A stretch of 28,867 bases of DNA from an uncultured Clostridia bacterium (lineage in GTDB: Bacteria > Bacillota > Clostridia > Peptostreptococcales > Anaerovoracaceae). The notes under the pieces were generated by a model. It searched no databases. It saw nothing but the letters and a program-made list of their open reading frames with translations, and had not been told where the DNA came from. A program made the translations under genes and the position numbers. Shown here one piece after another: positions 22,428-28,867 of the stretch. Location: positions 1 to 28,867 of the forward strand of contig CAKQOW010000028.1 of assembly GCA_934256595.1 (NCBI GenBank), in the 5' to 3' direction. Positions within the stretch are counted from its first letter, which is position 1. The number at the start of each line of letters is the position of its first letter.

Positions 22428-22474
22428 CAGCTCATATATTGTATAGCCTGAGAGAAAAGAAAGGAAATTGTATA

Positions 22475-23098
22475 ATGGCTATACGAAACAGGAAAGAAAG
22501 CATATTTTTTGTAATGTTCAGGGACTTTGCAGCATCTCTTATGAAGATGGGAGAGGATTTTGCTGCAATAATAAACGACTACAGCAATGTTGAGAGAATT
22601 ATAGCGGCTATGAAAATGGCAGAGACGGAGTGTGACAGCAAATGCCACGATATACTGCAGGAGCTTAACGAGTCCTTTGTGACTCCTTTTGACAGAGAGG
22701 ATATATTTGCAATCGCAAACCAGATGGACGACCTCGCAGACTATATGGAGGATATTGCAAGCAAGTTCACTATATATGAGATAAAGGCGCTGAGAAGCGA
22801 CGCCGTAGAAATGGGCAATATAATATCGGATGCAACAAAACAGGTGAAAATTCTCTTTGACGAGCTGCCTCACCCTAAAAAGAGTGAAGAGGCAAAAGCT
22901 GCAATAGTTGAGATAAACAGACTTGAAAACATAGGGGACGCAGTATTTAGAAGGGCTTTAAACAAGCTGTTCAAGGAAGAAAAGAACCCTGTGGAGATAA
23001 TCAAATGGAAAGATCTGTACGAGGGACTTGAGGATGCTCTTGATGCCTGTGAGCATCTTGCCGATACCGTAAGGGGTGTGATGGTAAAGAATGCTTAG
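22475..23098 (+). CDS. DUF47 (PhoU-like) family protein
   Basis: The start is placed at the ATG at 22475, with AAGGAAA upstream; an earlier in-frame TTG lies in the promoter. The 207-residue protein is entirely helical, as expected for the DUF47/PhoU-like fold. Conserved features include FFVMFRDFA, AIANQMDDLADYMEDIASKF, INRLENIGDAVFRRAL and a C-terminal EDALDACEHLADTVRG that resembles the metal-binding E(D)xxD of PhoU. DUF47 proteins regularly precede PiT phosphate transporters and are thought to regulate them. The next gene overlaps its 3' end by 8 bases, so the pair is translationally coupled. The Pho-box-like array upstream suggests induction by phosphate limitation. Confidence 0.92.
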   Translation: MAIRNRKESIFFVMFRDFAASLMKMGEDFAAIINDYSNVERIIAAMKMAETECDSKCHDILQELNESFVTPFDREDIFAIANQMDDLADYMEDIASKFTIYEIKALRSDAVEMGNIISDATKQVKILFDELPHPKKSEEAKAAIVEINRLENIGDAVFRRALNKLFKEEKNPVEIIKWKDLYEGLEDALDACEHLADTVRGVMVKNA

Positions 23099-24083
23099 TA
23101 CAGTTCTGATTGCGGTAATTACAGCCGCCCTTATATTTGAATTTATAAACGGATTTCACGATACAGCCAACGCCATAGCAACGGCTGTGTACACCAAAGC
23201 TCTGACTCCGAGGAGAGCAATACTTCTGGCGGCGGCTATGAACCTTGTGGGGGCACTGGTGAGTGAGAAGGTTGCAGGGACCATTTCAAAAGGTCTTGTA
23301 GACGTGGAGCTTGAGCAGTATGTAATACTTGCGGCGCTTATAGGGGCTATAACCTGGAACCTGTTTACGTGGTGGCGCGGCATACCAAGCAGCTCGTCAC
23401 ACGCATTAATCGGAAGCCTTGTAGGCGCGGTAATCGTATATACGGTAAGCGCGCAGCACATTATATGGTCGGGAGTTGTAACCAAAGTTATAATTCCGCT
23501 GTTTACATCGCCCGTCCTTGGCCTCATAATCGGATTTTTATGTATGAAGCTGATTTACAGAGCTTTTGCAAAATGGTCAAACGGCAAGGTAAACAAGCTG
23601 TTTTTAAAGCTGCAGATTTTTTCATCTGCATTTGTAGCATTCAGCCACGGCAACAATGATGCCCAGAAAACAATGGGAATTATAACGCTGTCACTTGTGA
23701 CCGGCGGACTTCTTGAAGCAGGAAGCGGTGTGCCGTTCTGGGTTAAGATATCCTGTGCAGTCGTTATGGCTCTGGGTACCTCCCTGGGAGGCTGGAAAGT
23801 TATGAAAACAATGGGAAGCGGGGTAACGAAGCTGACTCCGGCATCGGGCTTTGCAGCGCAGACATCATCGGCGCTTGTAATTGAGCTTATGACATTCCTG
23901 GGTGCTCCTGTCAGCACAACACAGGTAATAACAACATCAATAATGGGTGCAGGCTCAGCCAAAAGAGCCTCGGCGGTCAAGTGGGGAGTTGCAGGCAATA
24001 TTTTTACAACATGGTTTGTGACGCTGCCGGCAACAATGCTGCTGGGAGGCGCAGGCGTTTACATAATAGGACTGATGGCATAG
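23091..24083 (+). CDS. pit: PiT-family inorganic phosphate transporter
   Basis: The 330-residue membrane protein contains both copies of the PiT signature: NGFHDTANAIATAVYT at about 20-35 and FSHGNNDAQKTMGII at about 182-196. SSSHALIGSL near 103 and STTQVITTSIMGAG near 276 are also diagnostic. About ten membrane helices are expected. PiT proteins import phosphate, usually as a neutral metal-phosphate complex, driven by proton or sodium gradients. The start overlaps the end of the DUF47 gene, whose product probably controls it. The bidirectional terminator follows 22 bases after the stop. Confidence 0.95.
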   Translation: MLSTVLIAVITAALIFEFINGFHDTANAIATAVYTKALTPRRAILLAAAMNLVGALVSEKVAGTISKGLVDVELEQYVILAALIGAITWNLFTWWRGIPSSSSHALIGSLVGAVIVYTVSAQHIIWSGVVTKVIIPLFTSPVLGLIIGFLCMKLIYRAFAKWSNGKVNKLFLKLQIFSSAFVAFSHGNNDAQKTMGIITLSLVTGGLLEAGSGVPFWVKISCAVVMALGTSLGGWKVMKTMGSGVTKLTPASGFAAQTSSALVIELMTFLGAPVSTTQVITTSIMGAGSAKRASAVKWGVAGNIFTTWFVTLPATMLLGGAGVYIIGLMA

Positions 24084-24105
24084 TCAGGTTAATCAAAAAA
24101 CAAAT

Positions 24106-24127
24106 TCGGGCCGGTTTTCCGACCCGA
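24106..24127. terminator. Bidirectional terminator between pit and the AGCS gene
   Basis: TCGGG-C-CGG and CCG-A-CCCGA form a stem with one internal mismatch and a TTTT loop. T-rich DNA follows on the plus strand and six T follow on the minus strand. The flanking genes are convergent. Confidence 0.8.
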
Positions 24128-24140
24128 TTGTTATTTTCTC

Positions 24141-25568
24141 TTATTTCCAGAAATCAGTGTCCTCTTTAAGACCTATGTCAGCAGCCTTGAAGTGAGGATC
24201 CTTGCCCTCTTTTCTCTGCCTGCAGTAGTCGTTCAGACATCTCATTGCCGGCTTTATAAGTATCAGTATTACAGGAATATTGATTACAACCATAAAGCCC
24301 TGAAGCATATCGGCTGTATCCCATACAAGACCTGCAGTTGCTATAGCACCTAAGAATACTAATATAGTAGCAATAATTCTGAATATGATAAGTCCTGTCT
24401 TGCTTACCTCTCTGTTCAGTATGAATTTCAGACAGCCCTCACAGTATGAATAGTTTCCGATAAGAGTTGTAAACGCAAACAGTGTCATTGCAATTGCAAT
24501 AAATATCGGCCCGAAAGCGCCAAGTGAAGTGCTCAGAGCTTCCTGAACGTAAGCAGCGCCTGCGATATCCTTTGTAGGGACAACGCCTGTGCTCAGGCAC
24601 ATAAATGCAGTAGCTGTACATATGAGCAGTGTGTCGATGAATACTGAAAGCATCTGTACAAGACCCTGCTTTACAGGATGGGAAACATCTGCTGTAGCTG
24701 CAGCGTTAGGCGCAGAACCCATACCTGCTTCGTTTGAGTACAGGCCTCTCTTGATACCGTACATTATACATGAGCCTGCAAACCCGCCGAATATTGCGTG
24801 GAAATCAAAAGCGCTTTCAAATATTGAAGCAAACATTGCCGGGATATTTGTAACATTGATACCTAAGATAACAAAAGACATCAGCACATAGATGATACCC
24901 ATAACAGGAACCAGCACTTCTGTAACGTGAGTAAGTCTTCTTGCTCCGCCTATTACGATGATACCAAACAGTACTGCAAGGATAATACCTATTAAAGCAG
25001 GAGTCTTAGGACCGTAAAAATCAAACACTTCAAATGTTGACTGCAGGTTGTATGATGCAAGCATATTGTAGCCTACGGCATATGTAAGGATTATGATTAC
25101 TGAGAAGATAACGCCGAGCCATCTCTGCTTGAGAGCGTCCTGCATATAGAAAGCAGGTCCGCCGTAGCTGGAACCGTCAGGATTTCTCTTCTTGTAAACC
25201 TGTGCAAGAGTTGATTCAACAAAAGCTGAAGCTCCGCCAAAGAAAGCTGTAATCCACATCCAGAAAATAGCGCCGGGACCTCCGCAGCAGATAGCTGTTG
25301 AAACACCTATGATGTTTCCTGTGCCGACTCTTGATGCGGTTGAAACCATTAATGCGCCAAATGATGAAATACCGTTTTCACTCTTTGGTTTCTCTTTGAT
25401 AACTTTGATTGCTTCCGGGAACAGACGAACCTGTACAAATTTTGTAGCAAAGGTAAAAATGAGACCTCCGACTATAAGGAATACAGGTACAAACCACGGC
25501 TGATATAAGACATCGCTTATATGAAGAATAACGCCGTCAATCTGCTCTACGAGCGTAGAGTTGTTCAT
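24141..25568 (-). CDS. AGCS-family sodium:alanine/glycine symporter
   Basis: The start is the ATG at 25568, since AAAAGGAG stands 8 bases before it. The longer open frame runs through the promoter and hairpin and is rejected. The 475-residue protein has about 10 to 11 membrane helices. It carries AGCS features such as FATKFVQVRLFPEAI, SRVGTGNIIGVSTAI, the NPDGSSYGGPAFYMQDAL loop, GLYSNEAGMGSAPNAAATA and LIGNYSYCEGC. The family imports alanine, glycine or related amino acids with sodium. It lies downstream of a phosphoribosyltransferase gene but has its own promoter and is separated by a terminator, so no shared pathway is implied. The substrate is not readable from sequence. Confidence 0.93.
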   Translation of the reverse strand: MNNSTLVEQIDGVILHISDVLYQPWFVPVFLIVGGLIFTFATKFVQVRLFPEAIKVIKEKPKSENGISSFGALMVSTASRVGTGNIIGVSTAICCGGPGAIFWMWITAFFGGASAFVESTLAQVYKKRNPDGSSYGGPAFYMQDALKQRWLGVIFSVIIILTYAVGYNMLASYNLQSTFEVFDFYGPKTPALIGIILAVLFGIIVIGGARRLTHVTEVLVPVMGIIYVLMSFVILGINVTNIPAMFASIFESAFDFHAIFGGFAGSCIMYGIKRGLYSNEAGMGSAPNAAATADVSHPVKQGLVQMLSVFIDTLLICTATAFMCLSTGVVPTKDIAGAAYVQEALSTSLGAFGPIFIAIAMTLFAFTTLIGNYSYCEGCLKFILNREVSKTGLIIFRIIATILVFLGAIATAGLVWDTADMLQGFMVVINIPVILILIKPAMRCLNDYCRQRKEGKDPHFKAADIGLKEDTDFWK

Positions 25569-25602
25569 AAATAAGTCACTCCTTTTATATATATAATAGA
25601 AC

Positions 25603-25632
25603 AAAAAAATCTGTGGGAAATGCCCACAGATT
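25603..25632 (-). terminator. Terminator of the phosphoribosyltransferase gene, overlapping the AGCS start region
   Basis: On the minus strand AATCTGTGGG and CCCACAGATT form a 10-bp perfect stem with a 5-base loop, followed by a T run. The strong promoter at 25636-25664 starts transcription at its edge, so the AGCS mRNA would begin with this hairpin. Confidence 0.85.
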
Positions 25633-25635
25633 CTA

Positions 25636-25664
25636 ATTTTACTACAATTATAAGATTTTGTCAA
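25636..25664 (-). promoter_or_regulatory. Promoter of the AGCS symporter gene
   Basis: On the minus strand TTGACA (25659-25664) and TAAAAT (25636-25641) are 17 bp apart. The -35 box begins 3 bases after the phosphoribosyltransferase stop codon. Confidence 0.8.
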
Positions 25665-25667
25665 AGT

Positions 25668-26219
25668 TTACTTGACGTGGCCCTGTCCGTCAAACAGCGG
25701 CAGCTCGCCTAAGAATATGATATCCTCTCTGTTCTTGGCGTCGCCCTCGGCAAGAACTGTCATTTTGCCTGCTGTGATACCGCCGGCTTCTTTAACCAGC
25801 TCCTCCATAGCGGCAAGAGATTCGCCTGTGCTGATAACATCATCTATAATGAGGACTTTTTTGCCTTTAATTCTCGATACTTCATTATCTCCCAGATACA
25901 GATGCTGAATATGATCTGTAGTTATTGACTTAACCTCTACAGAGAGTACGTTTTCCATATATACTTTAACGCCCTTGCGCGCTACAATGTAGTCGTTCAT
26001 ACCTGCCTGTCTTGCCATTTCGTAGATCAGAGGTATGCTCTTAGCCTCTGCTGTAAGCATAATATCAAAATCAGGAGCCTTTTCAAGAAGCTTTCTGGCA
26101 GCGTGCTGCGTGATTTCAACATCGCCAAAAAGTATAAATGCAGCAATATCCACATTTTCACCTGCTTCATAAAGCTGAAGATTTCTTTTTTTGCCTGCAA
26201 TGTCTATTTCATAATACAT
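25668..26219 (-). CDS. Phosphoribosyltransferase-family protein (adenine PRT-like)
   Basis: The start is the ATG at 26219, 7 bases after AAAGGAG; an upstream in-frame extension would cross the promoter. The 183-residue cytoplasmic enzyme contains the PRPP-binding loop VLIIDDVISTGES (122-134, with D126, D127, T131 and G132). An earlier TAEAKSIPLIYEMAR (56-70) resembles the conserved base-side loop of type I adenine/xanthine phosphoribosyltransferases. Such enzymes join a purine base to PRPP to give the nucleotide. It is longer at the N terminus than, and divergent from, typical Apt, so base specificity is uncertain. It is a single-gene unit with its own promoter and terminator. A regulatory rather than catalytic role, as in PyrR or PurR relatives, cannot be excluded. 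Confidence 0.85.
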   Translation of the reverse strand: MYYEIDIAGKKRNLQLYEAGENVDIAAFILFGDVEITQHAARKLLEKAPDFDIMLTAEAKSIPLIYEMARQAGMNDYIVARKGVKVYMENVLSVEVKSITTDHIQHLYLGDNEVSRIKGKKVLIIDDVISTGESLAAMEELVKEAGGITAGKMTVLAEGDAKNREDIIFLGELPLFDGQGHVK

Positions 26220-26263
26220 AAAAATTCTCCTTTGTAACTGATGCTGTAAAAACCAACAAATAG

Positions 26264-26292
26264 ATTTTAGCACAATAACAGAAAAAAAACAA
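26264..26292 (-). promoter_or_regulatory. Promoter of the phosphoribosyltransferase gene
   Basis: On the minus strand TTGTTT (26287-26292) and TAAAAT (26264-26269) are 17 bp apart, with a TGC extended -10 element. Confidence 0.6.
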
Positions 26293-26539
26293 CACTGCAG
26301 TCCGGCAGACTGAGGTATCAAGGGATTATCTGATTTTTGGAAAAACAGAGTAAGAAATAAACTGAATAAAGGCGTTTTGTATTAAATTGGGAAAATATCC
26401 GTGACATGTTATGTTTTGGCTAGTAATATATAGCTACGAACTGTACAACTAAATTTTGTATAAATAAATCAGCTGGACAGTGAACACAGGCGTGCTTTTT
26501 GCATGAGTATTTTCTGTATTGGGAAAAGCAAGGCATTTT

Positions 26540-26568
26540 TTGACAATGAGAGCAAAATAGGATAGAAT
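26540..26568 (+). promoter_or_regulatory. Promoter of the G5/3D-domain protein gene
   Basis: TTGACA (26540-26545) and TAGAAT (26563-26568) are 17 bp apart. The rest of the intergenic stretch 26293-26539 is AT-rich, and I see no gene or RNA in it. Confidence 0.75.
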
Positions 26569-26604
26569 ATATAATCAGACAAAAGGGATATATGAGGGGA
26601 CAAT

Positions 26605-27633
26605 ATGGAGATTAAGAATTCATTGAGGCTTTTCTGCTCAGCAGGGAGGTCCGGTTGCTTTGCTAAAAAAAGACTGATATATATATGCTCTGCGGTACTG
26701 CTTACGGCGCTGCTTGTAACCTTGGACTGCTTTGCGGCAATTCCAAAGACCGTAACCGTATATATTGATGACTCTAACAAGGTAAAAAGCAGCAGCTACA
26801 AAACCTGCGCAATTACAGCGGGGCAGTTCTTTGAAGCCAACAATATAGAATACGATGAGGATGCGGAGATAAACTGTCGCAAAGAAGATAAGATAACAGA
26901 CGATATGACCGTAAAAATCGTGCTGCCGGTTGATATCAGGGTCACATTTGACGGCAAAACAGTGACATATCACACTACCGCCAGAACAGCAGGCGATGTT
27001 ATAGATGAGAACGGCATTGAGCTTGACAGCGATGATATTGTAATACCTGAGGCTTCCGAAAAGGTCGGCGCAGGTGATGAAATTACAATCAAAAGAGTTG
27101 ATGTCAAATGGGAAAAATCAAAAGAAAAAATACCCTGCGGCACAATTACAAGACCGGGAAGCACAGTGCCTATCGGCAGAACGCAGACAGTGCAGGAAGG
27201 CAGAAGCGGCATCAGAGAGACGACCTTCAAGGTGACATATATTGACGACAAAGAATACTCAAGAGAAAAAATAAAGACGGAGACAACCAGAAAACCAGAA
27301 GATAAAATAATAGAATACGGGCTTATGATAAATATGTCTGTTCCCGAAAACCTCAGCTACAGCAGAGTGTACAGAGGCTGCAGAGCAGTATCGTACAATT
27401 ACGATGAAACCCGCTATACAGCTTCAGGTCGCAAATGCGAGTACGGAGTAGTTGCGGTTGATACAGGAGTTTTCCCCTTTGGAACAAGGCTGTATATAAC
27501 GGGGTACGGCTATGCCGTTGCGGCAGACAGAGGAACTGCAATAACAGGGACCACCGTAGACCTGTATTTTGACCGCCGTATTCAGTGTATGGTATGGGGA
27601 GCACAGACCGTTGATATCTATGTGCTCAATTAG
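26605..27633 (+). CDS. YabE-like DUF348-G5-3D cell-wall protein
   Basis: The 342-residue protein has a short cytoplasmic start, a membrane helix or uncleaved signal at about 23-44, and then extracellular domains. Two DUF348 ubiquitin-like repeats lie at about 48-107 and 108-163, followed by a G5 domain at about 165-234. The C-terminal 3D domain at about 255-342 is a double-psi barrel named for its three aspartates (D286 in VAVDTGVFPFG, D308 in AVAADRG and D319 in TTVDLYF). This is the layout of Bacillus YabE and related stationary-phase survival or Rpf-like factors. The 3D domain is related to lytic transglycosylases and acts on peptidoglycan. AGGGG precedes the ATG. The next gene follows after 9 bases, so it probably heads an operon with the unknown protein and rlmN. 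Confidence 0.9.
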   Translation: MEIKNSLRLFCSAGRSGCFAKKRLIYICSAVLLTALLVTLDCFAAIPKTVTVYIDDSNKVKSSSYKTCAITAGQFFEANNIEYDEDAEINCRKEDKITDDMTVKIVLPVDIRVTFDGKTVTYHTTARTAGDVIDENGIELDSDDIVIPEASEKVGAGDEITIKRVDVKWEKSKEKIPCGTITRPGSTVPIGRTQTVQEGRSGIRETTFKVTYIDDKEYSREKIKTETTRKPEDKIIEYGLMINMSVPENLSYSRVYRGCRAVSYNYDETRYTASGRKCEYGVVAVDTGVFPFGTRLYITGYGYAVAADRGTAITGTTVDLYFDRRIQCMVWGAQTVDIYVLN

Positions 27634-27642
27634 GAGGATCTT

Positions 27643-28062
27643 ATGAGAGAATACAGCCTGCGTGAACACAAGCAGATTATAGACGCATATATAGCGCTGG
27701 GCTATGACCTTGACACAATCGCAATATCAAAAGGCTTTTATCAGCCTGATGCGGCGGCGGTGCTCCGGGGCTACGGCTTTAAGCTGGGCAGCCTGTGGGG
27801 TGATGACACCGACGATATAGGCAGGTTCAAAAAAGTGCCGCAGGTGGTTGTAAACGAATATGTAGAGAAATATTATCCGGGAAATCCCGCAGTGACTATG
27901 GCGGAGTACCTTAAAACACAGCGGCCCGACTGGCGGAATGCAAAAGAAACGCATCACAGCCTTTTTTCAAGAAAGCTTACAGAAGAAGAACAGCAGGCTG
28001 CGGGAAATACGCAGCAGACGGAAAAAACGAGGAAAAAAAGAAAATGGAAAAGCCTGTACTAA
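27643..28062 (+). CDS. Uncharacterised protein between the G5/3D gene and rlmN
   Basis: The 139-residue protein has no signal peptide or membrane helix and belongs to no family I recognise. Residues about 8-47 are predicted helical and include LGYDLDTIAISKGFYQPDA, which could be a helix-turn-helix. The middle is aromatic-rich (VNEYVEKYYPGNP, KTQRPDWRN). The last 25 residues are Gln, Lys and Arg-rich (EEEQQAAGN, then RKKRKWK) and suggest nucleic-acid contact. GGAGGATC lies just before the ATG, and rlmN starts inside its 3' end, so it is coupled to both neighbours. A DNA- or RNA-binding role is only a guess. Confidence 0.75.
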   Translation: MREYSLREHKQIIDAYIALGYDLDTIAISKGFYQPDAAAVLRGYGFKLGSLWGDDTDDIGRFKKVPQVVVNEYVEKYYPGNPAVTMAEYLKTQRPDWRNAKETHHSLFSRKLTEEEQQAAGNTQQTEKTRKKRKWKSLY

Positions 28063-28867
28063 AAAATATGACAATGGACGAGATGAAAGACTTTATGGCA
28101 GGAATAGGCGAAAAAGCTTTCAGAGGACAGCAGGTATTCGAATGGATATACAAGGGAGCGAGGAGCTTCGAAGATATGCGTAACCTGCCCAAGGCTTTGC
28201 AGGAAAAGCTTGCGCAGGAAACTGAATTTCAGAACATACGCATCGTTACGGTGCAGAAATCAAAAACAGACGGCACCAGAAAATATCTGTTTGAAATGCC
28301 TGACGGAGAGAAAATCGAGTCTGTATTTATGAAATACAAATACGGAAACTCCATATGCATATCCTCACAGGCAGGCTGCGCCATGGGGTGCAGGTTTTGC
28401 GCATCGGCGATAGGCGGTCTCAAAAGAAACCTTGAGAGCTGGGAAATGGCGGCGCAGCTTCTGGCGGCAGAGGCAGACACGGGAGAGAGGATAGGGCATA
28501 TAGTTATAATGGGGACGGGCGAGCCGTTTCACAACTACGAAAGCGTTGCAAAATTTTTAAAACTTGTAAACTCACCAAAGGGACTTAATATTTCGATGAG
28601 AAACATTACGGTATCCACCTGCGGACTTGCAGATGGAATCAGAAGATTTACAGAGGAATTCCCTCAGGTAACACTTGCAGTATCACTTCATGCGCCCACT
28701 GATGAAATCAGAAGCGAAATGATGCCTGTAAACAACAGATATCCCGTTAAAGAGGTTATAGCCGCGGCGGGAGAATACGCACAAAAAACAGGCCGCAGAG
28801 TAACATTTGAATACGCGCTTGTCAAAGGCGTCAACGACAGTATGGAGCATGCCGATATGCTGGCAGA
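28044..28867 (+). CDS. rlmN: 23S rRNA/tRNA adenine-C2 methyltransferase RlmN (partial, 3' end outside window)
   Basis: The frame stays open from the ATG at 28044 to the end of the window, giving 274 residues of an expected 340 to 360. GAGG at 28029-28032 is the ribosome binding site, and the start overlaps the previous gene by 19 bases; an ATG at 28068 is the alternative. The radical-SAM cluster motif CAMGCRFCASAIGG (CxxxCxxC) is present, together with FRGQQVFEWIY at the N terminus, VIMGTGEPFHNY, ITVSTCGLADGI and LAVSLHAPTDEIRSEMMPVN, all standard for RlmN. The enzyme methylates C2 of A2503 in 23S rRNA and A37 in some tRNAs. The catalytic C-terminal Cys lies beyond the window. Confidence 0.95.
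   Translation, partial: MEKPVLKNMTMDEMKDFMAGIGEKAFRGQQVFEWIYKGARSFEDMRNLPKALQEKLAQETEFQNIRIVTVQKSKTDGTRKYLFEMPDGEKIESVFMKYKYGNSICISSQAGCAMGCRFCASAIGGLKRNLESWEMAAQLLAAEADTGERIGHIVIMGTGEPFHNYESVAKFLKLVNSPKGLNISMRNITVSTCGLADGIRRFTEEFPQVTLAVSLHAPTDEIRSEMMPVNNRYPVKEVIAAAGEYAQKTGRRVTFEYALVKGVNDSMEHADMLA

Noticed and set aside
25569..25664. N-terminal extension of the AGCS symporter
   Set aside because: The extension would be coded by the promoter, hairpin and ribosome binding site region, and family members start near the downstream Met.
26293..26539. Possible small RNA or gene in the spacer before the YabE-like gene
   Set aside because: I saw no strong hairpin with a T run, no conserved RNA motif and no credible short coding frame.
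1..28867. CRISPR array, transposase, integrase, tRNA or rRNA
   Set aside because: No regular spacer-repeat pattern, IS-type terminal repeats with transposase, or RNA gene signature was found on either strand.

Overview
The window looks like a chromosomal segment from an anaerobic, low-to-moderate-GC Gram-positive bacterium of the class Clostridia. Evidence: frequent AGA/ATA codons, strong AGGAGG-type ribosome binding sites, TTGACA/TATAAT promoters with 17-bp spacers, secreted proteins with FnIII and Big_2 repeats, a G5/3D-domain cell-wall protein, a CsoR copper operon and a DUF6110-type small protein. No phage structural gene, transposase, rRNA, tRNA or CRISPR array was seen. The genus cannot be fixed from sequence alone.

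Layout. 1-1989: the last codons of a probable membrane protein, then an OmpR-type response regulator overlapping its histidine kinase. 2083-2856: a NagD-like HAD phosphatase. 2859-4450: a two-gene toxin-antitoxin-like module (HTH plus DUF3990 ADP-ribosyltransferase-like protein, and its partner), bracketed by about 76-bp imperfect direct repeats made of a terminator and a palindrome. 4461-5888 (-): an AzgA-type purine permease with a consensus promoter. 6015-8508 (-): a Cache-type histidine kinase followed by a response regulator whose output domain looks like DUF2294/MpsC rather than a DNA-binding domain. 8600-14583: two paralogous secreted M28-type peptidases in tandem. The first has a long leader ending in an intrinsic terminator just before its ribosome binding site. 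14716-17167 (-): a DUF6110 protein and an unusual P1B-type metal ATPase. 17308-20549: a copper operon, csoR-copA-small HMA protein, with two CsoR-type operators. 20554-22359: a macrodomain protein with a C-terminal helical domain, then a VWA protein. 22388-24083: a PhoU-like/PiT phosphate transport pair behind a four-repeat Pho-box-like array. 24141-26219 (-): an AGCS sodium:amino-acid symporter and a phosphoribosyltransferase. 26540-28867: a YabE-like G5/3D protein, an unknown protein, and rlmN, which runs off the window.

How the genes work together. The copper operon senses Cu(I) (CsoR), exports it (CopA) and probably carries it (small HMA protein). The divergent DUF6110/ATPase pair is a second metal system with its own operator-like inverted repeat. 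The DUF47-PiT pair is a low-affinity phosphate uptake unit, and the 11-bp repeats suggest PhoP control. The tandem peptidases probably digest extracellular peptides or proteins, and the AGCS carrier could import amino acids, but that link is inference.

The most promising candidates for something little described are the repeat-bracketed HTH-DUF3990 module, the receiver-MpsC fusion, the attenuator-like leader of the first peptidase, and the macrodomain/VWA pair.
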